Below are positions 50,180 to 62,130 of a stretch of DNA of 64,000 nt, piece after piece. How positions within the stretch are numbered: the first letter of the stretch is position 1; each line of letters begins with the position of its first letter. The notes beneath the pieces are model-generated. The model had not been told where the DNA came from. It saw only the letters and a program-made list of their open reading frames with translations, and did no database searches. Both the position numbers and the translations under genes were made by a program. This DNA comes from Artemia franciscana. Taxonomy: Eukaryota; Arthropoda; Branchiopoda; Anostraca; Artemiidae. The stretch lies in the NCBI RefSeq assembly GCF_032884065.1, contig NC_088863.1, positions 61,573,512 through 61,637,511 on the forward strand. The letters are read 5' to 3'.

Positions 50180-51439
50180 AAAAAATAGTTTTTTTTTAAC
50201 TGAAAGTAAGGAGCGACATTAAAACTTAAAACGAACAGAAATTACTCCGTGTATAAAAGGGACTGTTCCCTTCTCAACACCCCGCTCTTTACGCTAAAGT
50301 TTGACTCTATCTCTCAATTCTACTTTATTAAACAGTAAAAAACTTTAGCATAAAGAGCGGGGCGTTGAGAAGGGAACAGCCCCTTTCATTTAGGGAGTAA
50401 TTTCTGTTCGTTTTAAGTTTTAATGTCGCTCCTTACTTTCAGTTAAAAAAAACAGTTTTTTTATTTAATTTCTGAACATTTTTGAATTAATGAATGTTTT
50501 ATTTTGGCTCTCCGCACATAAATTATAAAATAAAATTTGCATATTAATTCTCTTTTAAGCTAAATGGCTTTCTCTTAGTTTTGATCAGAGGATTTTGAAA
50601 AATAAGGGGTGGGGAAGGAGGCCTAGTTACCTTCCAATTTTTCGGTTACTTAAAAAGGGAACTAGAACTTTTAATTTTTAACGAACATTTTTATTAGTGA
50701 AAAATTTACGTAACTTAAGAATTAACTCACGTAACATACTTCTATATTCTTATATTTTTAGTATGTATATGAGGGGGTCCCCTCGTTAATACCTCGCTCT
50801 TTACTCTAAAGCTAAAGTTTTGTCCCAATTGTTTAAGAATGAACCCCTGAGTCAGAAAGGCCGTAGAATACATAGTTGAAATTACTAAAAATACTTTAAC
50901 ATAAAGAGCGAGGTATTGAGGAGGGGAAGAACCTCTCATATGCGTAATAATTTCTGTTCGCGTCAAGTTTTAATGCTATTCCTTACTTTCAATTGAAAAG
51001 ACTTTTTCATGTTTATTTTTTCATTGTTTTTCTTTATAGTAATGCTAGAAAATCCTGAACCCCCTTCATTGAATTTCTCTTCCCCCATAACATATTCCTC
51101 CACGGAAAGATACTCCCATATAGCCACCTCCCCTCAACCCCCCCCCCCAATACATAAAATACCCCTGAAAACGAATGTAGCCTACACTTCTCAATAACCA
51201 TTACTGTAGACATGGCCGTATATATCGTAGACATAGTTATTATGGTTTTCGACTATGCTGAACAAAATGGCTATCTCAAAATTTGGATCCGTTGACTTTT
51301 GGGAAAAATGAGCATGGGAGCGGGCCTAGGTGCCCTCCATTTTTTTGGTCACTTAAAAAGGCACTAAAACTTTTAATTTCAGTTAGAATGAGCCCTCTTG
51401 CGATATTATAGGACTACTTGGTTGATATGATGACCCAAA

Positions 51440-51479
<40 letters not shown>

Positions 51480-51726
51480 ACGCATCCGTGATCTGCCTTC
51501 TGGCAAAAAATACAAAATTCCACATTTTTGTAGATAGGAGCTCGAAATTTTTGCAATAGGACTCTGATACACCGAATAAGATGGTGTGATTTTCGTTAAG
51601 ATTCTATGACTTTTAGGTGATGTTTCCCCTACTTTCCAAAATAACACAAATTTTCTCAGGCTCGTAACATTTGATGACAAAGACTAAATTTGATGAAACT
51701 TATATATTTAAAATCAGCATGATACT
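50180..51726 (-). repeat. Foldback element, right inverted arm
   Basis: Reverse complement of the left arm in the same order of landmarks: palindrome 50186-50455, GGCTCTCCGCACATAAATTA (50500), GGCCTAGTTACCTTCCAATT, TACCTCGCTCTTTACTCTAAAG, GTGCCCTCCATTTTTTTGGTC, CACGCATCCGTGATCTGCC, GGTGTGATTTTCGTTAAGAT, CTCGTAACATTTGATGACAA and TTTAAAATCAGCAT at the end. An A38 run at 51441-51478 is an arm-specific expansion. Confidence 0.82.
50186..50455. repeat. 270-bp near-perfect palindrome
   Basis: The left arm 50186-50302 (TAACTGAAAGTAAGGAGCGA ... CTCTTTACGCTAAAGTTT) and right arm 50339-50455 (AAACTTTAGCATAAAGAGCG ... TCGCTCCTTACTTTCAGTTA) are reverse complements with only scattered differences. The loop is about 36 bp. 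It can extrude as a hairpin of about 117 bp. Confidence 0.88.
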
Positions 51727-52149
51727 ACGCTAGCTGGCAATTGATACCCCGATTCCAAAACGTATCATCCTTTTTTTATATGAGGGATCTGCTCATAAGG
51801 ACCGTTGTCGTGTCGTTATTTTTTTGCTCTATTCTTAACGTTTATCAAATTTCTTCAAGAACCACGGACAAACAATTAGAGTTTCTGATGTGCAATTTGC
51901 AATTATTTCCTGCGAATAATATTTTTTTTTTTTTTTTTGTTTCAACTGAATATTATTTTTTTGGTTTAATACAACAAAAACGTCGTTGTGGAGAATTCTA
52001 TGTAAATTCAGAAATTTTCTGTAAATTTAATTATTGGAAAAAAAAAATTGATTGACTGTTAAAACTGGAAAATAAGTTTTAATACATTTTGAATAATGCA
52101 AAATACACTAGGCAATAAATAAAAACATATTTTTTGTTAAAGAGCCTAC
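51727..52149. other. Intron end beyond the foldback, unassigned
   Basis: T-rich sequence between the foldback and the Rpn10 exon. No feature. Confidence 0.5.
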
Positions 52150-52305
52150 CTCCTCGCCAAAATTAATAATATCAACATTCACTTTCTCCTTTCTTAGCTT
52201 TTTGGCTGTCTTGACCAGTTCCTTTTCATCTATTCCAACTGGACTTCCAACAAAAACGACAATTCTCATCCTATGGTTTTTGCCTTGGCGATGCTTTAAA
52301 GCAAG
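52150..52305 (-). CDS. Rpn10: Rpn10 exon: VWA domain core
   Basis: Acceptor TTTTTTAG ends at 52306 and donor GTAGGC starts at 52149. The exon has exactly 52 codons, phase 0 to 0. It begins [20 protein letters not shown], continues [17 protein letters not shown], and ends [12 protein letters not shown]. The LKHRQGKNH and VGSP blocks are among the most conserved parts of the family, and FVGSP is the hydrophobic strand of the VWA fold. The exon joins the next one as NFGEE-EVNTG, as in relatives. The intron to the next exon is the largest visible, about 17.3 kb, and carries the TA arrays, satellites and foldback element. Confidence 0.96.
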
Positions 52306-54539
52306 CTAAAAAAGAACATATTCCGATTTTTATGATTAAAAAAAATAAATAAATAAATACACATCTTAACCAGAAAATGGAACTTCTTCTTAACTTTTTT
52401 CAAAAGCAAACATGGCACGAATTTTTCAGAAACAGGACCATCTAAAGCTTTTCTATTTGCAAGTTTTGAGGGAGCAAGGAAGGGGCATTGTGTCCATCCC
52501 CTCGTCATTCATTAAGAAGATCTTCATCTACCATTCTCAACTCAATTAAAACCACTCACATTTAGAATGAATCCTGAAAGTGATATTAAAAACGAACATA
52601 AATTGAACACATAAAAACATATTTTTCGAACGGAAGTAACTGATTTTAAAAAACAAAGATAGATTATTCCAAAATAGGGGCTTTTCCTTCTCGATAACCA
52701 ATATTTTAGCTGAAATTTGATTTTTTTTTTTTTTTTTCTTTTTTTTTACCGTACCTCCAGCATAAATCAAACACAATTCTGTGCATTAGATACTTTAATT
52801 TTGGCAAAATACAGGGCTTTTTGTGGTGACAGTTGTTTTCTATGATTTAAAAGAGGTCACAATCTTTAGAAGCAAAGAATGTTGCAGAATCAAGTTGCTT
52901 AAATTATGGCGAAAAATAAAAGAGAAAATTTACATGGGAGTTAAATACCTATCGACACAGGTATTACTGTTCGACAATGATCTAAATTTTTTCTAAATTC
53001 TTGAATTTCAAAACAAACTCGCCCTTTTTCCTTTTAAACTTACGCCAACTTACTTCAAACCACTTTATATCAATGAGGATATGCACATGGTTTAGTTCTA
53101 ACGGTTTGAACAGAGACTGAAAGGTCTAGTACATTTCTAAAGTCACAAAAGATATCGTGCTGCAGCAAGAAAAAATGTAGGAACTACGGTAGAAGAAGCG
53201 TTACGATATACAGTCTTTGAGGTAGAAGTGCTAAACAGTTTTCCGTCCCGTCAACAGTCCCCACCATTAACAAAGCAAATACACCTCAATAGTGGCTCCT
53301 TATAAGAATAGTATTACACCACCTTGGCCAACACATACAGTAGATGAACACCTACTAGATTCACCTTAAAAATGAAAACCATTGACTGGTTGATTCTTGA
53401 AACGAAGTAGTAGCCCACAGAAGTAGTAGTCCGCTTAATCTACGAATGGGCAAGAAATAGCTGTTTCCTGATTTTCAATCAGTAGTTAATTTTAAAAATC
53501 AGCGTTATTTTATTATACAAATATTATTCTATTTTAATCTTCAACTCCTTTTCCAGTCCTCGCAGTAAAACAATTTTTACGTTGTGAATTGGCCATTTAA
53601 ATTACTTTCATTTGTTACACCCAGTCCATAAATACCAATTAACCAATGATGTATTCAAGCAGCTAACAATTCTCTAAAACTCGACAAATGACTTTCTCGG
53701 ATGCATCAACTACTGGATTTTTTGACTTGTGTAAAAACGGTAGCCAAGCAAAAGGCAAAGACCATTGATTCAGGACAAAAGACACCCCGTAGGTTGATGA
53801 ATCACTTTTAAGATAGATTAACTATAACTATAGCTCCTTAATCTCACAGAATTTGTCTTTCTGCGGAAGAAAATCTAAGGAGAAAAAAAACAATTGTAAG
53901 CTAATCTTATGTGGAATCTATTCAAGGCTTATTCACAAAGAGATTTTACTTATATCAAAATTTAATCCATTCAGAAGGTTTGTATTAGCTTATGCTAGTG
54001 ATCAGATTATAACATTCGCAATGGATAATTTAAAAACTGGAATGAAATAATACTATAGTTAACCGATTGTATTTGTCTTTATCTTAAATATCATACAGTC
54101 ATGATTTCTCTTGACGTACAAATGCTCTTGAGCTCAGACAAGCTCCAGTAGCTTCTTCCAATATTCCACTTTTCCAATCATTATATATGTTCTTCTTCTT
54201 CTCTCCTTGGATTATTATGAAGACGCCTTCACGTAATCCCGTCACCGGAATTAATTTCCAAACCCTAGTTCATGTTGGTGCACCTGAGATCAAATTCCAC
54301 GTTCTGCATTAGCATTAAAGTTCAATTGTCGGTCGATTCAGTTCTGGACGCTAGCTAAATCTCTATTGTGATCAGGATTATTTTAAACTATTTCTCGAAA
54401 TTGGAGCTATATAATCTAGGCATTTGAAGAACTCCATTTTGAATGGACTTTAAGTAAATAAAAAAAAAAAAAAAAAAACAACACATTTCTCAATCAGATT
54501 CCTAAGAGGTAACAGATGAACCAGATGTAAAAAACAGTC
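52306..54539. other. Intron sequence, nothing recognised
   Basis: T-runs at 52721-52748 and A19 at 54460-54478. No exon seen. Confidence 0.5.
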
Positions 54540-56045
54540 TTAGGACAGGAAGGGACAGCCCCCGACTATGCAGAATACATTCTGCTAATTTTGGGGTTTA
54601 ATCTTTACTTTCATAATAACGGCGTAGACCAGAAATATTACCAGAAACCAACAGGGATTAAATATTAATTTCTAACATCACTCCTCCCCCGCCCCTTTCT
54701 TAGAGCTAATTCTTTATTTATCTGAACTCTCAATGAAATTTAGGATATTTTGGCATTAAAATGCATCCTTTGAGGCATCTGCTTCAATCCCTAACAACAA
54801 AACAACCAGAGAACCTAAACGTGGAGGTTTAAAGCTCTCATCTACAAATGTTTGGTGTATTTTTTACCAGAGCAAGATCATGGATGCGTGATCAAATTCC
54901 AGATATCAAAAAGGACAAGACATCAAAACAGTTCTCGGACAGGGAGACTGATTGGTATTTTAATCACTTTCAAAAAAAAAAAAGAACTCTCAATTTCCGA
55001 TCGAAAGAGCATCCTTCAAAGTCTTAAAGCCCATAAAAGGGAGGTTGGGGACGAGAGAGAAGCAGCAGCCCTCCAAAACGGCACAAATTTTGCCCGCTCG
55101 GAGTTAAATGCAACTCTTTACTTTCATAATAAAAGCGTAGACCAGAAATGATCCCGGAAATCATAAGGGGTTGTAAATCAATGTTTATCTGGCCCCCGCC
55201 CCAACCATTCCTTAGGGCAAATTCCAAGTTTAAATCTCAATGAGAGTTAGAACGTTTTGGCGTTAAATGCACACTTCGAGGCATTTGCCCCCAATACCAA
55301 GAACCGTTGTGTAGATACTACTAATATTCCCTTTTCAGAACCAGCAAGGACAAAGTAAGTTTCAATGAGGTTTGGCATCCCTCTTAAAGTTTCTTAAAGT
55401 TTCGCTTAATGTTCTAATCCATTTTGGGAGGTCCAGGAACATACATGTCCTCTTTTCTTAATATAAAACCTTATATGTTAAAAAGTGGAAACTTGCATAA
55501 CTTACATCGCTTGCACGGGAGCAGTACGAGGGAGGGGGCGTCAACCCGTGAGGCATAGATATTTAATCTTTGGACTAGTTTGAATAAAATGGCTAGCTCA
55601 AATTTTGATCGGATGCATTTGGGTGAAAAAGGGCACGGTAGGGGGATGGCTGCCCTCTGATCATTTATGAATCTTAAAAAGGACACTGAAACTTTCGATT
55701 TACAGATGAATGAGATCCCTCTTGAGTTAATACAAACACCCTTTCTATTGATCTTAACAATGGGCAACATGCATAGTTTACGACCCTTGCCCCAGGGACT
55801 GGAAGGAGGTTGCCAAAGCTAAAGGCATTATTATTTGACAATTAGACTATTTTAAACAAAATTTTGGTCCTATCCGTTCCGGGACAAACGGTGTGGGTCG
55901 TGGCTTGTTGCCCTCCAATAACGTTTTACTATTAAAAAGGGCACTAAAACTTTTAATTTGTAAGCGAAAGAGCCCCCCCCCCCCTCCAAAGTTTATTCAA
56001 CGACTCCTTCCATATGAAATTCTCTAAGAGAAAATAAAGAAATAA
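54540..56045. repeat. Diverged foldback-family region with a 513-bp duplication
   Basis: CTTTACTTTCATAATAA..GCGTAGACCAGAAAT occurs at 54603 and 55116, with matching downstream text (CTCAATGARA.. TTTTGGCRTTAAA.. GAGGCATYTGC) to about 54800 and 55312. GATCATGGATGCGTGATC (54885) and two copies of GCCCTCYRAT..TTAAAAAGGRCACTRAAACTTTYRATTT (55650 and 55905) match landmarks of the foldback arms. Inferred old, partly tandem copies. Confidence 0.55.
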
Positions 56046-56715
56046 TACGTTGGACCCTTATGGCTCTGTACTACAGACAACGTTATAGCATTGCCTCTGA
56101 CTTGAGCAGGTAAATGAAACTATTAATTTCTCTACTAATGAACATCCAAAATTATCCAGTGGAAATATTGGGGGAATTATCCGGGGGAAGGAACACCTGG
56201 ACCCTTGGCAAAGAATCAAACCATGTAAATGCGTTGTCCACTTCTGAATCATACTGAGCAAGGAAAAATACGATTTCCTTAGTTATGGGGACAATCTAAA
56301 CAAGTAGGTCCCATCTAATCAAGAAAGTCCCGATTAAACTTCTTTTTTCGCCGATGTCGAGTCTTATGGAAAATATTCAGCCCAAAAATAACACACTGTA
56401 ACTTCCTATATTCACCTTGAAGGCCAAGATACAAGAAGAAAATTTGAGTCACCGCGAGTAGTCCCATAGCCACCTGAAGCTTCCAAGTTTTCATGGTTTC
56501 TTTTTAAACACACCGATTGTTCAACTGGATCATACGCAAACTGGGTTACGTAATACAAAGGACAACTTTAAGACTGCTTTTGGAAGGACATATTTAAAAC
56601 CTCCATTTGTCTTTAAACTAGGTGGTATTCAAATTGCTCATCAAGCTGAGAATACTGGGCCAATAGACTAGGTCCTCTGCTTTATCATTTTGTTTAACTC
56701 ATTTATTCATTAATT
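56046..56715. other. Intron sequence, nothing recognised
   Basis: No gene or repeat identified. Confidence 0.5.
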
Positions 56716-57078
56716 TTATTTCTCAATTAACAAGAAAAGTAACTTTGGTGAATAAACTTTTTTTTCTTTCAATCTGGAGCCCAACAATGCAGCTGCCTCT
56801 TTCAAAAGGCTCACATCTCTAGTCAAATCATTAATTTCGACCTGAGGGAAGAGCTTGGGTGAATCCATGGGGCTTGTATTCGGTATTTTAGTCTTGAGAA
56901 TATAAACATTCCGAGTCTGAAGACCCTGAAGAGATGACTCGTAAATTAATGGACTCGAAGAGAAGACAGACATTCCAGTAATCAGAATAATTTTTGGACT
57001 CCCTCTAAGCAGTGGGAATTCTAGTCCAAAAGGAATTCTAATCGAACGGTTATTCCCGCGAATGGAATTCTTTCGCAC
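56716..57078 (-). pseudogene. Fragment of a repeat-associated arthropod protein
   Basis: A 120-codon minus frame containing PMDSPKLFPQVEINDLTRDV and SLLKEAAALLGSRLKEKKV. The pattern [FLE]xQxE[IL]NDL-x-RD[LV]-x-L-x-K-x-[AS]AxLLGSRLKEK is familiar to me from long uncharacterised proteins scattered in arthropod and cnidarian genomes, where it comes just before a region about a missing-tail transposon-like protein. Here the frame ends soon after the motif (KLLFLLIEK stop), and the N-terminal part has no start context, so it looks like a 3'-truncated dead copy. The family name is unknown to me, and the match is from memory. Confidence 0.55.
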
Positions 57079-57509
57079 CGCTTTTCACCCAATTTCTTTT
57101 ACCGAGTCACAGGAATATTGGGGAGGGTGTTTCCTCCTCCCTCTCATAGGAAAAGCTTTTGCTGCCAATTCTCGCCGTTTAGCGAGAGCTGCAAAGTCAA
57201 CGAACCGAAATAAGAATAGGAGATAATGACTTGCGACGCTATTGGCCTAATGATTGTGACAGGAGGCGAAGAATGGTGACAGGAAGGTATGGCAGAGGGG
57301 TGATATACGATATAATAATGATCAGAAAGGCTAGAAATGAATGCCACATCGAAAACAACTTCTAGGAAAAGCAAATTAAATCAAAGCAAAATGAAGTTTC
57401 TCAATAGAATGTGATAAATTATAAAAAATAGAGACCATTTATGAAATCATCTTTAAAAATACATAACGTTCAGCAATCACCTCCGTTGAATTACTTTCAA
57501 CTATTGTTG
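57079..57509. other. Intron sequence, nothing recognised
   Basis: No feature supported. Confidence 0.5.
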
Positions 57510-57676
57510 TAACTGGTAAAATTGGGTATTTTTCGTATTTGACCGTTATTTTACGGACCCCGTAAAATTGATATTTTACCTATTTTACGTAATTTACTTA
57601 TTTTACATAAATTACGTATTTTACCTACTTTACCAGTATTTTAGGTATTTTACCGGTATCATACATATTTTACGAA
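57510..57676. repeat. TATTTTACS short-period degenerate repeat
   Basis: At least ten variants of TATTTTACC/TATTTTACG/ATTTTACAT follow one another with a period of about 10-12 nt, some inverted (CCGTAAAAT at 57560). Confidence 0.7.
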
Positions 57677-57870
57677 GCCATGCATCTTGCAGAGCACAAA
57701 AGAGCGAAGAGGCTGGCAGAAAAAAGATTGAATATGATCTTGGCTTGTGTACAGCTGTATTCACTGATTTAAAAGGCGGTATGTCTCACTTAGGTCTCTT
57801 GTTATCAGAACAATAAAGTGTATTACAGTACAGGTTATTATAATTTAAAATTGTGAAACATTAGCTGAAA

Positions 57871-57993
57871 TAAAACTACATTAGTTCTGTGAACTGAAAA
57901 AAAAAAACAAACAAACAAGAAAAAAAAATAATAAAACTACATTAGTTCTATGAACTGAAAGACTGAAAGGGCTAGAAGCAGGATTGACATATG

Positions 57994-58047
<54 letters not shown>

Positions 58048-58276
58048 AAACAAACAAACAAACTAACAAACAAACAAGAAAAAATAAAACTACATTAGTT
58101 CTGTGAACTGAAAGACTGAAAGGGTTAGAAGCAGGATTGACATATGAAACAAACAAGAAAAAAAAACAAAAAAAAACAAGAAAACAAGAAAAAATAAAAC
58201 TACATTAGTTCTGTGAACTGAAAGACTGAAAGGGCTAGAAGCAGGACTGACATATGAAACAAACAAGAAAAAAAAA
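57871..58276. repeat. Tandem array with long A-runs
   Basis: The unit TAAAACTACATTAGTTCTGTGAACTGAAAGACTGAAAGGGYTAGAAGCAGGAYTGACATATGAAACAAACAAGAAA recurs with ACTACATTAG at 57875 (short), 57936, 58089 and 58199. Units are joined by A/CAAA-rich spacers of variable length, including an A53 run at 57994-58046. Near identity of the units implies a recent expansion. Confidence 0.88.
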
Positions 58277-60267
58277 TGAGGCTAATGTCAGCCAGCAGAC
58301 AAAAAAGAAGCGAAAATGATAGAGGCACATGTTTCGTCAGGGACTTCCGCGCAGCCGTCTTCAGAGCTCAGAATAGAAGAAGAAGCGAAACAGCTCTAAC
58401 TGAGCAGAAGAAAGGCTGAAAAGTGAATCAAACAAACAAGCCATAATAAATGACAGACAATTCAAAAATTAGGTTGGGCGAGAATTCTCTGCTTAAAAAT
58501 TGACTTAGCTTGTCTAATGATCTAATTTTCAGTAAAAGTGTGTCAGGTGACCTTAATTTAAACAAAAGATATTATTTGAATCCTAATATTCAGTTATTAT
58601 AAATTGGGCTTATAGGAATATCTACAGTATGTCTAATTAAAACAAGGTTTCTACCGATGGATTTTTTTCTTTCTATTTCAATTACCTCCTTAAAAAAATG
58701 TGGGAAGCCTTTCTTCAAATAGTAAAATTACCTCATTAAAAAAAACTACATTATATGGGATATTCAACAATATGAAGCGTAAAAAAGAATGAATATCAGC
58801 ATTTTTATTTTGAATTCCACAATCTCAGAAAAATCTTGTATTCATGCCGTCTTTTCTCGGGAGCTGACGTTTACCCACCCCCAAAGAAAAATTACCCCTA
58901 TTTTAAACTTGAACAATTCCAGAATTCTCATTAGAATGGAAATTGAAATTTCTACTCTCCTGTTTTAGTCAGGGGCAAATGCCTTGCATTACCAAAAGTA
59001 AAGGTAAAGACCCATAAGGGTTCAATGTATTAACATTTGTTCATTTATTTTTTCCCAGAGGCACTTCATGAGGAAGGAGTGGTCGAATAAACCTTGAAGA
59101 GGGCTCCGTCAATTGGAAATCGAAAGTTCCAGTACCCTTTAATAAGAAATTCTTATCTTTGTTTAACGGCCCCTGGGTTTCAGCGGTTGTTTCGAAAGAA
59201 TCTTCAGATAAATACAGAATTGGCTTTACGGGAGAGACGATGAGAGGGTGGAGATATAAATTGATATTTAATTCTCAGGGCTGTATCCAGGACTTTCGTT
59301 TAGGAGGGGTAGGGGGAGGCTTCGGAACAGGCAAGGTCACCGGAATCAGAATCTAAGTCTGGAGGAGAGGAGCTAGATTTGCAAGCAAATCCTGTTGAAG
59401 AACAGTCTTAATGACTGTGAAAGTGACTGAATGTTCCGCTCTTATAACCCAGTATTTAATTATCAAAGTAATCAAAGTGTTACAAGCCACTTTTTTCACT
59501 GTACTCGGTACTACTATAAATAAATGAAAAATAATATGTACACGATATGAGGAATGTGGCTGAATACGGCTAATTAAATATGCAAGGCTGTTAGGGTAAC
59601 ACTTCCTAGGTTTAAATGTAGTAAAAAATGATTAATATAATTTTACTACCAAATAATGGTAAATTCGATTTACTTATTTTAACATTTTGATCCATTTTTT
59701 ACAAAATGAATGTCCGCAATCAGGCACTGTCAAATTGCTGAGATATTACCTTAACCAGAAGATTACCAGTGAGATAAACTAGAGAGTTAATTAAACTGAT
59801 CAAACTCTAGATGAAGGGGCATTGGCCTTTTAAGCCCAGGAAAATCGGTATCCTTAAAATATTCCATTAAAAGCTGTATGTGACGCTTAAAAAGAAATGC
59901 TCAACTGGTTTTATCGCAACAGGGCAACTCTAAAACACTAATTTTACCCCGTATTTTCTAGAGAGTACCTGATGTAACCATAACCAATATTTACTTACCA
60001 AATTTTTGTTCTACGGTAATTGTATAACACTACTTTCAACGTAGTCCCGTGTTGTAAATACTACTAAAAACTCACAGAATTCCGTAAGGGCCTTTTCAGT
60101 GCTTTCATATTGTAATATTTATTTATTTAGCCGCGACATTGTTGGTTCAATGTAATTGGGAAGCCTATTGAAAGCGATATTTTTGTTTAACTTTCTGTTT
60201 TTTTTTTTGTTTTTTTTTTTTTGCAATAAATTTAACTGATATTATAAGTCAATGAAATGATTCTTAC
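58277..60267. other. Intron with small foldback fragment
   Basis: At 58990-59160: TTTTTCCCAGAGGCACTTCA and GTCGAATAAACCTTGAAGAGGGCTCC..TCAATTGGAAATCGAAAGTTC, which resemble foldback-family text and the copy at 21905. The rest is unassigned. Confidence 0.45.
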
Positions 60268-60379
60268 ATGGGCTATCTTGATACCAGACAGGAAATCGAC
60301 CTCTCCTTTTGGTTGGACTTGGTGCAACTTTCCTAAAATCCGGCCAGAATCCGTTGTAAGCGTTACGAGAACTTCCGTA
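60268..60379 (-). CDS. Rpn10: Rpn10 exon: VWA domain, second segment
   Basis: Acceptor CAATTTCAG ends at 60380 and donor GTAAGA begins at 60267. The exon is 112 nt: one base completes a split codon and 37 codons follow. It reads [20 protein letters not shown], then [17 protein letters not shown], matching the region after the first strand of the Rpn10 VWA fold (human EVLTTLTPDTGRILSKLH). It enters in phase 2 and leaves in phase 0. The previous exon, which should carry the MIDAS-like DNS motif and the start codon, is not in the window. A poly-T/poly-G patch at 60200-60222 lies in the downstream intron. Confidence 0.93.
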
Positions 60380-61939
60380 CTGAAATTGGAAACAAAAAAT
60401 AAGAGCCGTGTTTTCTTTTGTACTGTTTTTAACCCTCGGCTAAAATGAAACCTGGAAAGAGGTGAAAACTAAACCCTCCTATAGGAATGAATTACTGATT
60501 TTCATAAATAATTACTTCTATATTTTTCTAAATATCGTACAGGAACTTAGAATGTAATATATTACTATGTATTATTTTCTGAGAAGGAAAAGTAGAATTT
60601 GAGGAAAATACATTTCGAACCTTCAAACAGTTTCCTAGTCCAAAATTCGCTTCCAAAATTTGACATTTATGGCAATCTGCCAAAACCTTTTTGTTGTCTC
60701 CTTTAGATTCTCTCTGCGTTGTTCTCGTTCTTCACAATTATTAACATTTTATGATATTCACGCGTGTTGATCATAAAAAGACGAATTATTGCACCTCTAA
60801 ACAGAGTTTTAGATTCGAAAACACTTAGAATAGTAAACATAAAGACATTAATATAGCTCAATAGCAAATGTGACTGCAACCAATATCGGCGTATCGTTGC
60901 AAACTAAAATTTCTGGAAAAGTAACAAATCCCCAAACCATAACCAGCTTCAAAGGGTAGATTTGGTAATTAGTCTTAATTTGTTCAAATAACTAAGTTTT
61001 ATAATCTCAAGGGTAAGCCACCTTAATCCATTTGAAACGCTCGTTTCCCCCCAGTGCCAGAAGCTCGCTAGGAAATGCGTCAATTGTGACCCACCGGTGA
61101 TGGTGGCATATCAATACACACGACAATTTCCATCCGACTAGAGACGAAACCTCTAAAAGCCACAACGTAAGTATTACCTGCCTATCAATCCTCATAGGCT
61201 TTACTTAAGATCCGATTTTCATTCTTATGCATAAGAATGACAATAATGTACCCCTTGCCGCGGAAAGGTACAATCAAGTAGGGAAACCCGAGCAACTCAA
61301 CGAATATTTCGACTGACAAATGAAGATCTAATAGCTCCTCCTCTCCTTCTAAAGCGGTCGAAATAGGTGCAGACCCTTTAAAGGCATAGTTAAAACCATT
61401 TAATCCTGATTCTAATCAAACTTGACTAAGATTCCGTTGACTCTAAAAAGGTTATTACATTAGCTCTCACTCAGCAACAAGATTTTCCTAACACTCCTTC
61501 TTGCAAATGCCCTGGAGACACAAATATTGTAGCCAATACCGTCATGTAGGCATGATCCCAAGTAAATGTTGTTATAACATGAAATTAGGCACCCCCTCCC
61601 TCAGAGAAGATGAATTGGATCGGACGTCCAGAAGCTCTAATTTCCCACAAAATAGAATACCAATTCAGTCACCTTTTTATTACATATTATATTGAGAAGA
61701 TTTATAGACCCATTTCTTTAATTACACCCCCCCCCCTTGAAGCCGGGTAATGGCTTCCTCACATATATTATGGATGTCGAATTACTTCTTGGATACATCT
61801 CCTTAATTTGAGCCAATCATAATGGGGATATCTTCACTTAAAAGCATCCCCGCTGAAACACAAAATAAGGAAGCAGCTCTTCCTTTTCTGATTTCATTTC
61901 TCCAAATTAAATTAAATAAAAACACAACAACAAGTTTTT
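60380..61939. other. Upstream Rpn10 intron or 5' flank, nothing recognised
   Basis: I searched the minus strand for the VWA start (VDNSEYMRNGD-type motif) and for promoter-like sequence and saw neither. A 62-codon minus ORF at 61007-61195 has no recognisable domain. Confidence 0.5.
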
Positions 61940-62130
61940 GCAACTAAAAGTAAGGAGCAACATTAAAACTTAAAACAAAGAGAAATTATTACGTATATGA
62001 GGGGGGTCATCCCATCATCAATACCTCGCTTTTTACGCTAAAGTTCTAAATTTGTTCCAATTCTTTAAGATTGACCTCTGGATCACAAAGGTCACTTGAT
62101 TAGAATAAATAGCTCATTTGAAAGTACTAA
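61940..62130 (+). repeat. Truncated foldback-family left arm
   Basis: AACTAAAAGTAAGGAGCAACATTAAAACTTAAAAC, TACGTATATGAGGGGGGTC, ATACCTCGCTTTTTACGCTAAAGTT and ATTCTTTAAGATTGACC..GGATCACAAAGG correspond to the hairpin block at 50760-50990 and 47190-47400. It stops at GAAAGTACTAAAA, where the Helentron-like element begins. Confidence 0.75.

Noticed and set aside
57881..58156. 91-codon ORF with poly-Phe
   Set aside because: Translation of A/T homopolymers and a short tandem unit.
58277..58420. Possible coding text around GACGGCTGCGCGGAAGTC (minus)
   Set aside because: GC-richer than its surroundings, but no frame runs far and no family is recognised.
61007..61195. Candidate first exon of Rpn10
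   Set aside because: Its translation has none of the VWA start residues and no donor in the required phase 2.
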